Shown here: positions 33,891-43,011 of the stretch, one piece after another
How positions within the stretch are numbered: the stretch's first letter is position 1
Layout: every line of letters starts with the position of its first letter
Origin: Pseudomonas sp. dw_612
GTDB lineage: Bacteria > Pseudomonadota > Gammaproteobacteria > Pseudomonadales > Pseudomonadaceae
Direction: 5' to 3'
Assembly: GCF_018449725.1 (NCBI RefSeq)
Contig: NZ_JAAVVC010000013.1
Location: forward strand, 1-64,000
DNA: 64,000 bases
Position numbers and translations under genes: made by a program
Notes under the pieces: model-generated
The model's input: only the letters and a program-made list of their open reading frames with translations
What the model was told of the DNA's origin: nothing
The model's database searches: none

Positions 33891-34906
33891 GCGTTAGCTC
33901 CAGCACGCAGACTGGCCAGCAACACATCCAGCTCCGCCAACTCGGGCCGACGGGCAATCACCGCGTCTATATAAGCAAAGAAGCGCGGCACGTCGGCGAG
34001 GTAGCGTGGCTTGCCGTCGCGGTGACAGATGCGCGCGAAGATGCCGATCACTTTCAAGTGACGCTGCACGCCCATCAGGTCGCTGGCGCGGTGGAACTCG
34101 TCGAAGTCAGGCTGAACCGGGATGCCCAGCGCGCCGGCCTGTTGCCAGTAATCCTGCAGCCAGGCGTACACGCGCTCTTCGGGCCAGCTGAGGAACGCGT
34201 CCTTGAACAGACAGGTCACGTCGTAGGTCACCGGGCCATAGACCGCGTCCTGGAAATCCAGCACGCCGGGATTCGGCTCGCTGAGCATCAGGTTGCGCGG
34301 CATGTAGTCGCGGTGCACCAGTACTTTTGGCTGGGCCAGGGCGCTGTCGATCAACAGATCGCTGACGTGCTGCCAGAGCGTTTGCTGCGCGGCGTCAAAC
34401 TCGATGCCCAGCTCATGCTTGACGTACCACTCAGGGAACAGTTCCAGCTCGCGACGCAACAGTGCCACGTCATAACTTGGCAGCGGCGCCACCATCGGCA
34501 ATTGCTGAAAAGCCAACAACGCCTGTAGGGCATCCTTGAACAAATCGTCGGCATTTTCGCTGTCGATCACGTCCAGATAAGTCTTGTTGCCCAAGTCATT
34601 GAGCAAAAGAAAACCGCGTTCGAGGTCTTCGGCATAAATTTTCGGAACATTTATTCCGGATTTGGCCAACAAAAAAGCGATATCCACGAAGGGTTTGCAG
34701 TTTTCCTGGGGCGGTGGAGCGTCCATCACGATGAAACTTTTGCCCTCGCCTTCCCAGCGAAAATAGCGCCGGAAACTCGCGTCACTACTGGCCGCGGTCA
34801 ACGTGGCCGGGGGTACGACGCCCCAGCCTTGCTCGGCAAAGAGGGTCGCCAACTGTTCATCGAGCCAAACTTTCAGGTGTTGCAAGCGTACATCTTGGTC
34901 AGGCAT
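33887..34906 (-). CDS. amgK: N-acetylmuramate/N-acetylglucosamine kinase
   Basis: Aminoglycoside-phosphotransferase-fold kinase that phosphorylates MurNAc or GlcNAc at the anomeric carbon. The 339-residue product has VLVHRDYMPRNLMLSEPN (catalytic His-x-Asp loop) and VLDFQDAVYGPVTYDV (metal-binding Asp) near residues 200-235. It is divergent from lptD, with a 130-bp gap holding both promoters, and is translationally coupled to murU. Confidence 0.94.
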   Translation of the reverse strand: MPDQDVRLQHLKVWLDEQLATLFAEQGWGVVPPATLTAASSDASFRRYFRWEGEGKSFIVMDAPPPQENCKPFVDIAFLLAKSGINVPKIYAEDLERGFLLLNDLGNKTYLDVIDSENADDLFKDALQALLAFQQLPMVAPLPSYDVALLRRELELFPEWYVKHELGIEFDAAQQTLWQHVSDLLIDSALAQPKVLVHRDYMPRNLMLSEPNPGVLDFQDAVYGPVTYDVTCLFKDAFLSWPEERVYAWLQDYWQQAGALGIPVQPDFDEFHRASDLMGVQRHLKVIGIFARICHRDGKPRYLADVPRFFAYIDAVIARRPELAELDVLLASLRAGANA

Positions 34907-35036
34907 TACAAGGGTCTCCGACGGCGCTAGCCGTCAAGCGGGTCATGCTTTATTATCCAGCATCTTTTTCAGACCATCGAGAGGCGTGCGGCCCACACCG
35001 CGGGCAGATGGCACGCAGGAAGCCCGGACTAATAAG

Positions 35037-37868
35037 ATGGCATTGAAATCCCCCGCGTTTCGTAAAAAATTTCCGTTGTTGGTTACCGGCAGTCTGCTGG
35101 CCCTGCAACCCCTAGCCACTTCCTACGTGGTCGCCGCGGAACAGTATGACTGCTCAGTCTCTGCTTCGGGTGCCTGGGACTGTGCGCCCAAGTCGCCGGC
35201 CGCTGCATTGCCGCCGCGGCCCGTCCATGACGGCAGCGCAGCAGTCACCGCGAACGGCGAAGCTCCGGCCCAAACCGGCTCCAGCGAAGACACCGGCGCC
35301 AAGCCTGTGCTGGTCACTGAGTCCAAGGGCCGTGGCCTGAAGTCCCGTAGCGCAGACTACAGTCACCTCGACTGGGTTCCGCGCGAGAACCTCACTGCTG
35401 CGCAGTTGGCCGAAACCGGTCCTTACTGCTCTGGTTCCTATATCGAACCAATTCGTCCTGGCATGAATGACAAGACGAATAAAAGTGACGCGCCGACCTT
35501 TATTGGCGCCAAGGCTTCCCGCTATAACACCGAAGATCAGATCGGCACGCTGGCCGGTGACGTCGTCATGCGTCAGGGCAGCATGCAGGTCGAAGCCGAC
35601 GAAGCCAGCCTGTACCAGGCCGAGAGCCGTGGCGAACTGAACGGCAACGTCCGCGTTCGCGACAATGGCGCACTGATCGTGGGCGACCACGCCGAGGTGC
35701 AGCTCGACACCGGTGAAGCCAAGGTCGACAACGCCGAATACGTGATGCACAAATCCCGTATCCGCGGTAACGCGCTGTACGCCAAACGTGCCGAAAACGC
35801 GATCATCCGTCTCAAGGATGGTACGTACACCACGTGCGAACCGAACAGCAACGCCTGGCAGCTCAAGGGCAACAACATCACCTTGAACCCGGCCACCGGT
35901 TTCGGTACCGCGACCAACGTGACACTACGGGTCAAGGACATTCCGGTCCTGTACACACCGTACATCTACTTCCCGATCGATGACCGTCGCCAATCCGGTT
36001 TCCTGCCGCCGACCATCGGTACCGGCAGCGATACCGGCTTCTTGCTGGTCACGCCGTATTACTTCAACCTGGCACCGAACTACGATGCCACGTTGTACCC
36101 GCGCTACATGAGCAAGCGTGGCTTGTTGATGGAAGGCGAGTTCCGTTACCTGACCAAGTCCAGCGAAGGTCAGTTTGGCGCCGCGTACCTCAACGACGAG
36201 GACGATGACCGTAGCAAACAGACTGATTCCGAAAAAACCCGCTACATGTACAACTGGCAGCACAAGGGTGGCCTCGATTCGCGAGTATTCACGCAGGTCG
36301 ACTACACCAAGATCAGCGATCCGTTTTACTTTCAGGATCTGCAGACTGACCAGATTGGCGTGAAAAGCGCGGACTATGTGAATCAGCAGGGTTCTGTCAG
36401 CTACCGTGGCGACAGCTATACAGCTCGAATCAACGCTCAGGCTTATCAACTGGCGACCATTTCGAACATTACGCCGTATGATCGCTTGCCACAGATCACC
36501 TTTGATGGTGCGCTGCCCTATCATCCGGAAGGCTTGAATTTCTCTTACAACACCGAAATTGTTCGGTTTGACAGGGATTTGAGAGATGGCAACGTCTTTG
36601 ACAAGGATGGCGGCCCGTTTGATTCTATTACCGGCGCCCCTGTCGGCACGCCTCGCCTTGATGAAAACATTCAAGGCCTGGCCCGCGCCAATGGCAATCG
36701 CCTGAATCTGGCACCTGCCGTCAGCCTTCCATTGAACTGGACGTATGGCTTCCTGAAGCCAACGCTCAAATACCAGTACACGCAGTACGATCTGGACCTG
36801 GATGGCACTGGCAAAGAGCAGATCGCCCTTCAAGGCCCGGAAGGCGACCGTCTCAACGGCACCTTCAGCAGCAACCAGAGCCGTGGCGTACCAATCGCCA
36901 GCATCGACAGCGGCCTGTACTTCGATCGCAACACCAACTGGTTTGGCACCAACTACCGCCAGACCCTGGAACCGCGCCTGTACTATCTCTATGTACCTGA
37001 GAAAGACCAGTCCGATATCCCGGTGTTCGACACCAGTGAATACACCTTCAACTACGCGTCGCTGTTCCGTGACAACCGTTTCTCCGGCAACGACCGTGTC
37101 GGTGACGAGAACAAACTGTCCCTGGGCGTGACCAACCGTTGGATCGAAGACAATGGTTTCGAGCGTCAACGCATCAGCGTCGGCCAGGCCCTGTACTTCA
37201 AGAATCGTGAAGTCCAGTTGCCAGGTATCGACGTCAAGGATCGCGATGACGCCCGGTCCAAGGTTTCGCCGTACGCGCTGGAGTACGAATATCGCTGGAA
37301 CCGCGATTGGCGCACCACGGCCGACTACAACTGGGATCCGGACAGCCACAGCCCGCGTTCGGGCAGCGCGATGTTCCACTACCAGCCTGAAGACAACCCG
37401 AACAAGGTTATCAACGCCGGTTATCGCTATCGCAATGACCAGGTCCGCTTCGACCAGACCACTGGTAAGTGGACTGTGGGCGGCGGCGACTATGGCACCC
37501 CGGGTACTCCTGGCTACGTGAAGGACTACTACAAGATCCAACAGCACGACTTCTCGGTGATCTGGCCGATCGTGCCGCAATGGAACGCCATCAGCCGCTG
37601 GCAGTATGACTACAACCGCAACCGTACCCTGGAAGCCTTCGGTGGTTTCGAGTACGACAACTGCTGCTGGAAACTGCGCCTGATCAACCGTTACTGGGTT
37701 TCCTATGACGAGTTCAGTCAAGAAGCCCCGCAAAACGAAAAAGGCGACCATGGCGTCTTCCTCCAAATTGTTCTGAAGGGACTCGGCGGCCTCACTGGCG
37801 CCAAGGTAGAGAGCTTCCTCGACAAAGGCATTCAAGGTTATCGTGAACGTGAAGACCAAGCTTTCTGA
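35037..37868 (+). CDS. lptD: LPS assembly outer membrane protein LptD
   Basis: Outer-membrane translocon that inserts lipopolysaccharide together with LptE. The 943-residue product has a signal peptide (about residues 1-33, before AEQYDC), the periplasmic OstA beta-taco domain (about 150-270, AGDVVMRQGSMQVEADEASLY), and a large C-terminal barrel. Cysteines near the N-terminus and a CC pair in EYDNCCWKLRLI near the C-terminus are the disulfide partners known for LptD. ATG at 35037 is preferred over the long frame from 34803. The 3' end overlaps surA by 26 bp. Confidence 0.96.
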   Translation: MALKSPAFRKKFPLLVTGSLLALQPLATSYVVAAEQYDCSVSASGAWDCAPKSPAAALPPRPVHDGSAAVTANGEAPAQTGSSEDTGAKPVLVTESKGRGLKSRSADYSHLDWVPRENLTAAQLAETGPYCSGSYIEPIRPGMNDKTNKSDAPTFIGAKASRYNTEDQIGTLAGDVVMRQGSMQVEADEASLYQAESRGELNGNVRVRDNGALIVGDHAEVQLDTGEAKVDNAEYVMHKSRIRGNALYAKRAENAIIRLKDGTYTTCEPNSNAWQLKGNNITLNPATGFGTATNVTLRVKDIPVLYTPYIYFPIDDRRQSGFLPPTIGTGSDTGFLLVTPYYFNLAPNYDATLYPRYMSKRGLLMEGEFRYLTKSSEGQFGAAYLNDEDDDRSKQTDSEKTRYMYNWQHKGGLDSRVFTQVDYTKISDPFYFQDLQTDQIGVKSADYVNQQGSVSYRGDSYTARINAQAYQLATISNITPYDRLPQITFDGALPYHPEGLNFSYNTEIVRFDRDLRDGNVFDKDGGPFDSITGAPVGTPRLDENIQGLARANGNRLNLAPAVSLPLNWTYGFLKPTLKYQYTQYDLDLDGTGKEQIALQGPEGDRLNGTFSSNQSRGVPIASIDSGLYFDRNTNWFGTNYRQTLEPRLYYLYVPEKDQSDIPVFDTSEYTFNYASLFRDNRFSGNDRVGDENKLSLGVTNRWIEDNGFERQRISVGQALYFKNREVQLPGIDVKDRDDARSKVSPYALEYEYRWNRDWRTTADYNWDPDSHSPRSGSAMFHYQPEDNPNKVINAGYRYRNDQVRFDQTTGKWTVGGGDYGTPGTPGYVKDYYKIQQHDFSVIWPIVPQWNAISRWQYDYNRNRTLEAFGGFEYDNCCWKLRLINRYWVSYDEFSQEAPQNEKGDHGVFLQIVLKGLGGLTGAKVESFLDKGIQGYREREDQAF

Positions 37869-39165
37869 TTGTCTGCGCCCGCTAGTGCTGGGCGCGCTGT
37901 TCCTGGGTACCGCGGCTAACGCCGCGGTACAGTCCATCGATAAAGTGGTGGCCATCGTCGACAACGACGTGGTCATGCAGAGCCAACTGGACCAACGGGT
38001 TCACGAAGTTCAGCAAACCATCGCCAAACGTGGTGCCTCGGTACCACCGACCAGCGTGCTGGACCAGCAGGTACTGGAGCGTCTGATCGTCGAAAACCTG
38101 CAATTGCAGATCGGCGAACGCTCCGGCATCCGCATTACCGATGAAGAGCTGAACCAGGCCGTCGGCACCATTGCCCAGCGCAATAACATGTCGATCGATC
38201 AGTTCCGCGCTGCACTGGCCCACGACGGGTTGTCTTACGACGACGCCCGTGACCAGATTCGCCGCGAGATGATCATCAGCCGTGTGCGTCAACGTCGCGT
38301 GGCCGAACGCATTCAGGTGTCCGAGCAGGAAGTGAAGAACTTCCTCGCTTCCGACCTGGGCAAAATGCAGCTATCCGAAGAGTTTCGTCTGGCCAACATC
38401 CTGATTCCTACGCCGGAAAGCGCTAACTCCGAAGCGATTCAGGCTGCGGCCAAACAAGCAGACGCGGTGTATCAGCAACTCAAGCAAGGCGCTGACTTCG
38501 GTCAGTTGGCAATCGCCAAATCCGCCAGCGAAACCGCACTGGAAGGCGGCGACATGGGCTTCCGTAAAGCCGCCCAATTGCCACCTCCGTTCGATCGTAT
38601 GCTGAGCACCATGGCGGTGGGCGACATCACTCAGCCAATGCGCACTCCGGGCGGCTTCATCATTTTGAAGATCCTCGAGAAACGTGGCGGCCAGACGCAG
38701 ATGCGTGACGAAGTGCATGTGCGTCACATCCTGGTCAAACCAAGTCCGATTCGCGACGAAGAAAAAACCAAGGCCCTGGCTCAATCGCTCTACACCCGTA
38801 TCGAAGCGGGCGAAGACTTTGGCGAACTGGCGAAAAACTTCTCGGAAGATCCGGGTTCCGCCCTCAACGGTGGCGACCTGAACTGGATCGACCCGAACGC
38901 TCTGGTGCCCGAATTCCGCGAAGTGATGGCCGAGACCCCACAAGGTCAGCTGTCCAAGCCGTTCAAGACCCAATATGGCTGGCACGTTCTGGAAGTCCTT
39001 GGCCGTCGCGCCACTGACAGCACCACCCAGGCCCGTGAGCAGCAAGCGATGACCGTACTGCGTAACCGCAAATACGACGAAGAGCTGCAAACCTGGCTGC
39101 GTCAGATCCGTGACGAAGCGTACGTAGAGATCAAACTCCCTGGTGCAGACCAGGCAGCGCAGTGA
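37843..39165 (+). CDS. surA: periplasmic chaperone/peptidyl-prolyl isomerase SurA
   Basis: Chaperone for outer-membrane proteins including LptD. The 440-residue product has a signal peptide (residues 1-27), a SurA N-terminal domain, and two parvulin domains (about 178-279 and 289-390; the second begins EVHVRHILVKPSP). The start is a GTG at 37843 within the lptD coding end, so the genes overlap by 26 bp in different frames and are likely coupled, which suits a chaperone made with its client. Confidence 0.95.
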   Translation: MNVKTKLSDCLRPLVLGALFLGTAANAAVQSIDKVVAIVDNDVVMQSQLDQRVHEVQQTIAKRGASVPPTSVLDQQVLERLIVENLQLQIGERSGIRITDEELNQAVGTIAQRNNMSIDQFRAALAHDGLSYDDARDQIRREMIISRVRQRRVAERIQVSEQEVKNFLASDLGKMQLSEEFRLANILIPTPESANSEAIQAAAKQADAVYQQLKQGADFGQLAIAKSASETALEGGDMGFRKAAQLPPPFDRMLSTMAVGDITQPMRTPGGFIILKILEKRGGQTQMRDEVHVRHILVKPSPIRDEEKTKALAQSLYTRIEAGEDFGELAKNFSEDPGSALNGGDLNWIDPNALVPEFREVMAETPQGQLSKPFKTQYGWHVLEVLGRRATDSTTQAREQQAMTVLRNRKYDEELQTWLRQIRDEAYVEIKLPGADQAAQ

Positions 39166-40151
39166 AACCCAAGCGTTTCGCGCTGACACCCGGTGAACCG
39201 GCCGGCATAGGTCCTGACCTGTGCCTGCTGCTTGCCTCGCAAGCCCAGCCACATCCCCTGATTGCCATTACCAGCCGCGACCTGCTCATCGAGCGGGCCG
39301 CGCAACTGGGCGTGGTCGTCGACCTGCTGCCGGTCACCCCGGGCAATTGGCCGGATGCTCCAGCTCCGGCCAATAGCTTGTATGTGTGGGATACCCCGCT
39401 CAACGCCAAGGTCACCGCCGGGCAACTGGACAAGGCCAATGCGGCGTTCGTCCTGGAAACCCTGACCCGCGCTGGCCAAGGCTGTATGGATGGAGATTTC
39501 GCCGGAATGATCACCGCGCCGGTGCACAAGGGCGTGATCAATGAATCCGGGATCGCCTTTTCCGGGCACACGGAATTCCTCGCCGACCTGACCCATACCG
39601 CGCAAGTGGTGATGATGCTCGCCACCCGCGGATTGCGCGTGGCGCTGGTCACCACTCACCTGCCCCTTCGCGAGATTGCCGATGCAATTACGCCGGAGCG
39701 GCTGGAACGGGTGACGCGGATTCTGCACACCGACCTGCAAGAAAAATTCGGCATTGCCCAGCCACGCATCCTGGTCTGTGGGCTCAACCCCCACGCCGGT
39801 GAAGGCGGACACCTGGGCCATGAAGAAATCGACATCATCGAACCCACCTTAGAGCGTCTGCGTGATGAAGGTATGGACCTTCGGGGCCCCCTGCCCGCCG
39901 ACACTCTGTTTACCCCCAAATATCTGGAGCACTGCGACGCGGTGCTGGCGATGTACCACGACCAGGGCCTGCCAGTGCTGAAGTACAAAGGCTTCGGTGC
40001 GGCAGTCAACGTGACCCTCGGCTTGCCGATCATTCGCACATCGGTGGACCACGGCACAGCCCTGGACCTGGCCGGTAGCGGAAAAATCGACACCGGCAGC
40101 CTGCAAGTCGCCCTGGAAACCGCCTACCAGATGGCCGAGACCCGTTTATGA
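39162..40151 (+). CDS. pdxA: 4-hydroxythreonine-4-phosphate dehydrogenase
   Basis: NAD-dependent step of pyridoxal phosphate synthesis. The 329-residue product has TPGEPAGIGPDL (residues 8-19), the metal His in TAPVHKGVINESG, and GLNPHAGEGGHLGHEE. It begins with GTG at 39162, overlapping the surA stop by 4 bp, and ends overlapping rsmA by 4 bp. The lptD-surA-pdxA-rsmA-apaGH order is the same as in E. coli. Confidence 0.96.
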   Translation: MKPKRFALTPGEPAGIGPDLCLLLASQAQPHPLIAITSRDLLIERAAQLGVVVDLLPVTPGNWPDAPAPANSLYVWDTPLNAKVTAGQLDKANAAFVLETLTRAGQGCMDGDFAGMITAPVHKGVINESGIAFSGHTEFLADLTHTAQVVMMLATRGLRVALVTTHLPLREIADAITPERLERVTRILHTDLQEKFGIAQPRILVCGLNPHAGEGGHLGHEEIDIIEPTLERLRDEGMDLRGPLPADTLFTPKYLEHCDAVLAMYHDQGLPVLKYKGFGAAVNVTLGLPIIRTSVDHGTALDLAGSGKIDTGSLQVALETAYQMAETRL

Positions 40152-40966
40152 CCGAGCATTACCAACACAAGGCGCGCAAACGCTTTGGCCAGAACTTCCT
40201 GCACGATGCCGGCGTTATCGACCGCATCCTGCGCGCCATCCGCGCCAAACCAGAAGATCGCCTGCTGGAAATCGGCCCGGGCCAGGGCGCACTGACCCAA
40301 GGTCTGCTAAACAGCGGCGCGCAATTGGACGTGGTGGAGCTGGACAAGGATCTGATCCCGATCCTCAACCAGCAATTCGCCGACAAGAGCAACTTCAACC
40401 TGCACCAGGGCGACGCGCTGAAGTTCGACTTCAACAGCCTGAACGCCGCGCCGAACAGCCTGCGTGTGGTCGGCAACCTGCCATACAACATCTCCACGCC
40501 GCTGATTTTCCACCTGCTGAACAACGCCGGCATCATTCGCGACATGCACTTCATGCTGCAAAAGGAAGTGGTCGAGCGTCTGGCGGCGGGTCCTGGCGGT
40601 GGTGACTGGGGTCGCCTGTCGATCATGGTTCAGTACCATTGCCGGGTCGAGCATCTGTTCAATGTGGGTCCGGGGGCGTTCAATCCGCCGCCGAAAGTCG
40701 ACTCGGCCATCGTCCGCCTCGTGCCCCACGACGTACTGCCGCACCCGGCCAAGGATCACAAGCTGCTGGAGCGCGTCGTGCGCGAAGCCTTCAACCAGCG
40801 CCGCAAGACCCTGCGCAATACCCTCAAATTGCTGCTGAGCAATGACGAGATCGAAGCCGCCGGCGTCGATGGCAGCCTGCGTCCCGAGCAGCTCGACCTG
40901 GCCGCCTTCGTGCGCCTGGCCGACAAGCTCAGCGAGCAAGTCCTGCAGGCGCCCGCCGCCGACTGA
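40148..40966 (+). CDS. rsmA: 16S rRNA dimethyladenosine transferase (A1518/A1519)
   Basis: SAM-dependent KsgA-family methyltransferase acting in late 30S assembly. The 272-residue product has the SAM motif LLEIGPGQGALTQGL (about residues 39-53) and the catalytic NLPYNIST (about 112-119), followed by the C-terminal helical domain with FNQRRKTLRN. The start codon is fused to the pdxA end (ATGA). Confidence 0.97.
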   Translation: MTEHYQHKARKRFGQNFLHDAGVIDRILRAIRAKPEDRLLEIGPGQGALTQGLLNSGAQLDVVELDKDLIPILNQQFADKSNFNLHQGDALKFDFNSLNAAPNSLRVVGNLPYNISTPLIFHLLNNAGIIRDMHFMLQKEVVERLAAGPGGGDWGRLSIMVQYHCRVEHLFNVGPGAFNPPPKVDSAIVRLVPHDVLPHPAKDHKLLERVVREAFNQRRKTLRNTLKLLLSNDEIEAAGVDGSLRPEQLDLAAFVRLADKLSEQVLQAPAAD

Positions 40967-40980
40967 CAGCCGATGAGCGT

Positions 40981-41025
40981 TATCGGGTAGGACGCCAGAC
41001 GCGATGTCTGGTTTACTACCCGATA
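40981..41025. promoter_or_regulatory. two-tier stem-loop in the rsmA-apaG gap
   Basis: Perfect 10-bp outer arms TATCGGGTAG / CTACCCGATA enclose an inner CCAGAC-GCGAT-GTCTGG hairpin. It begins 14 bp after the rsmA stop. The lack of a T tract argues against a simple terminator; a processing site, an attenuator or a protein site are all possible. Confidence 0.6.
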
Positions 41026-41089
41026 CTTGGCCTAGACTGAATCCCATCAGCTACGCCCCGCGTCCCGCTTCGTTTTTAAGGCCTCTTGC

Positions 41090-41470
41090 ATGTCCGATCC
41101 CCGTTATCAGGTCGACGTCAGCGTCGTCACTCGCTATCTGGCAGAACAATCGCAACCCGAGCACAACCGCTTTGCCTTCGCCTACACCATCACTGTGCAC
41201 AACAATGGCGAGCTACCGGCCAAATTGTTGTCGCGGCACTGGGTGATCACCGACGGTGACGGGCATGTGGAAGAGGTTCGCGGTGCCGGCGTCGTGGGTT
41301 TGCAGCCGCTGATCCAGGCCGGTGAAATCCACACCTACAGCAGCGGCACGGTGATGACCACTCGGGTCGGCACCATGCAAGGCAGCTACGAAATGATCGC
41401 CGACGACGGCAAGCATTTCGATGCCGTAATCGCGCCATTCCGCCTGGCGGTGCCCGGAGCCCTGCACTGA
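41090..41470 (+). CDS. apaG: ApaG domain protein
   Basis: 126-residue protein with the ApaG beta-sandwich: YTITVHNNGELPAKLLSRHWVITDGDG at about 30-56 and the Gly-rich GAGVVGLQP. Family members bind divalent metals or nucleotides, and the biological role is not settled. Its stop shares one base with the apaH start (TGATG). Confidence 0.95.
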   Translation: MSDPRYQVDVSVVTRYLAEQSQPEHNRFAFAYTITVHNNGELPAKLLSRHWVITDGDGHVEEVRGAGVVGLQPLIQAGEIHTYSSGTVMTTRVGTMQGSYEMIADDGKHFDAVIAPFRLAVPGALH

Positions 41471-42351
41471 TGGCGACGTATGCCGTCGGCGACCTGCAAG
41501 GCTGCCTTGAGCCACTGCAATGCCTGCTCAAGCAAGTAGCCTTCGACCCTGCCCAGGACAAACTCTGGGTCGTGGGCGATCTGGTCAACCGCGGGCCGCA
41601 GTCGCTGGAAACCCTGCGCTTCCTCTATAGCCTCCGCGAATCGTTGGTGTGCGTGCTCGGCAACCACGATCTGCACTTGCTGGCGGCCGGGCATAACATC
41701 GAACGCCTGAAGAAAAACGACACCCTGCGCGAGATCCTCGAAGCGCCTGATCGTGCGGAACTGCTGGAGTGGCTGCGCCAGCAAAAACTCATGCACTACG
41801 ACGAACAGCGCGATATCGCCCTGGTACATGCCGGCATCCCACCACAGTGGTCGCTGCGCAAAGCCTTGAAGTGCGCCGGCGAAGTCGAAGCCGCCCTGCG
41901 TGACGACAACCTGTTCCCGCCCTATCTGGATGGCATGTACGGCAACGAGCCGACCAAGTGGAACAGTGACCTCACCGGCGTGGATCGCCTGCGGGTGATC
42001 ACCAACTATTTCACCCGCATGCGCTTCTGCACCAGCGACGGCAAGCTCGACTTAAAGGGCAAGGAAGGCGTCGACACCGCGCCACCGGGTTACGCGCCGT
42101 GGTTCAAGTACAAGGAGCGCAAGACCAAAGGCCTGAAGATCGTCTTTGGCCATTGGGCAGCCCTTGAAGGCAAATGCGACGAGCCGGGCATCTTCGCCCT
42201 CGACACCGGTTGCGTCTGGGGTGGTGCGATGACCCTGATGAACGTCGACACCCTTGAGCGCCTGAGCTGCAAATGCGATGAGCACGGCCGCGCCGCACCG
42301 TCAGTCGCCCCACTTATTCCCGAACAAACGTCAGCCAGCGCCCAGCGCTAG
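41470..42351 (+). CDS. apaH: symmetrical bis(5'-nucleosyl)-tetraphosphatase
   Basis: Hydrolyses Ap4A to two ADP, and decaps Np4-RNA in enterobacteria. The 293-residue calcineurin-like enzyme has the metal motifs YAVGDLQGCLEPL (residues 4-16), WVVGDLVNRGPQSL, and VLGNHDLHLLA. It overlaps apaG by one base, so the two are translated together. The last ~20 residues are variable. Confidence 0.96.
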   Translation: MATYAVGDLQGCLEPLQCLLKQVAFDPAQDKLWVVGDLVNRGPQSLETLRFLYSLRESLVCVLGNHDLHLLAAGHNIERLKKNDTLREILEAPDRAELLEWLRQQKLMHYDEQRDIALVHAGIPPQWSLRKALKCAGEVEAALRDDNLFPPYLDGMYGNEPTKWNSDLTGVDRLRVITNYFTRMRFCTSDGKLDLKGKEGVDTAPPGYAPWFKYKERKTKGLKIVFGHWAALEGKCDEPGIFALDTGCVWGGAMTLMNVDTLERLSCKCDEHGRAAPSVAPLIPEQTSASAQR

Positions 42352-42385
42352 ACTGCGCTTTCAGCCGAGCCAACAGGAGCCCGCC

Positions 42386-42715
42386 ATGAGCGAATTCAAA
42401 CGTATCCCCCCAGAACAGGCCCAGGCCCTGCGCGAACAAGGCGCAGTGGTGGTCGATGTTCGCGATCCGCAAACCTACGCCGCGCTGCACATCGCCGGCT
42501 CGAAGCATCTGGACAACGTTTCCATCTCGGATTTCATCCGCGCCGCCGACCTTGATGCACCGACGGTGGTGGTCTGCTATCACGGCAATTCCAGCCAGAG
42601 CGCGGCGGCGTACCTGATCAGTCAGGGCTTCTCCGACGTCTACAGCATGGACGGCGGTTTTGAGCTGTGGCGCACGACGTATCCCGCGGAAACGGCGCAA
42701 GGCACTTCCGAATAA
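42386..42715 (+). CDS. glpE: thiosulfate sulfurtransferase GlpE
   Basis: Single-domain rhodanese, 109 residues. The active-site loop is VVCYHGNSSQSAA with Cys near residue 65. ATG at 42386 has CAGGAG 8 bp upstream and gives the normal GlpE size; the frame open from 42278 overlaps apaH and is rejected. It is probably the last gene of the lptD-glpE run. Confidence 0.93.
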   Translation: MSEFKRIPPEQAQALREQGAVVVDVRDPQTYAALHIAGSKHLDNVSISDFIRAADLDAPTVVVCYHGNSSQSAAAYLISQGFSDVYSMDGGFELWRTTYPAETAQGTSE

Positions 42716-42821
42716 TTTTTTTGTAACGTGCAAGCCCCGGCCCCCGTGGGCTCGCGCGGTGGCAGACGAACGGTCTGCCACAACTAATTACGTATCTCGC
42801 CTTTACCTCCCGAATAAGCAA

Positions 42822-42831
42822 CTATCCTTAA
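42822..42831 (+). promoter_or_regulatory. RpoS-type -10 element upstream of prkA
   Basis: CTATCCTTAA differs at one position from the sigma-S extended -10 consensus CTATACTTAA. It would start a transcript about 175 nt upstream of prkA. The prkA-yeaH pair is sigma-S dependent in E. coli, which supports the reading. Confidence 0.5.
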
Positions 42832-42850
42832 GCGCAGGCCATCCAAAACA

Positions 42851-42956
42851 GGGGAGAGCCGGTACACCGGCGCGCGGGTCATCGGGAGTAGCTTTCGGGG
42901 GAGTCAGCTCCGAAAGAGTTCTGGGGGGTAAACAGCAACTGCCTGTTCGGTTGCTG
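42851..42956 (+). promoter_or_regulatory. structured GGA-rich 5' leader of prkA
   Basis: Three stem-loops: GCCGG-TACA-CCGGC (42858-42871), CTTTCGG...CCGAAAG (42892-42916) exposing GGGGGAG, and CAGCAAC...GTTGCTG (42933-42956). There are also GGGGA and GGGA motifs at 42851 and 42884. GGA in a hairpin loop is the recognition mark of RsmA/CsrA proteins, so post-transcriptional control is plausible. Confidence 0.4.
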
Positions 42957-43011
42957 CCAGCATCGACTGAGTGATCCGGCGTCGGCTCCACGTATCGAGC
43001 GAGGTGACGTC

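Noticed and set aside
34803..35036. Upstream extension of lptD
   Set aside because: It lies antisense within amgK and lacks a signal peptide; ATG 35037 directly precedes one.
35925..37976. 683-codon minus-strand frame opposite lptD
   Set aside because: Val/Ala/Arg-rich shadow without motifs, running across the lptD-surA overlap.
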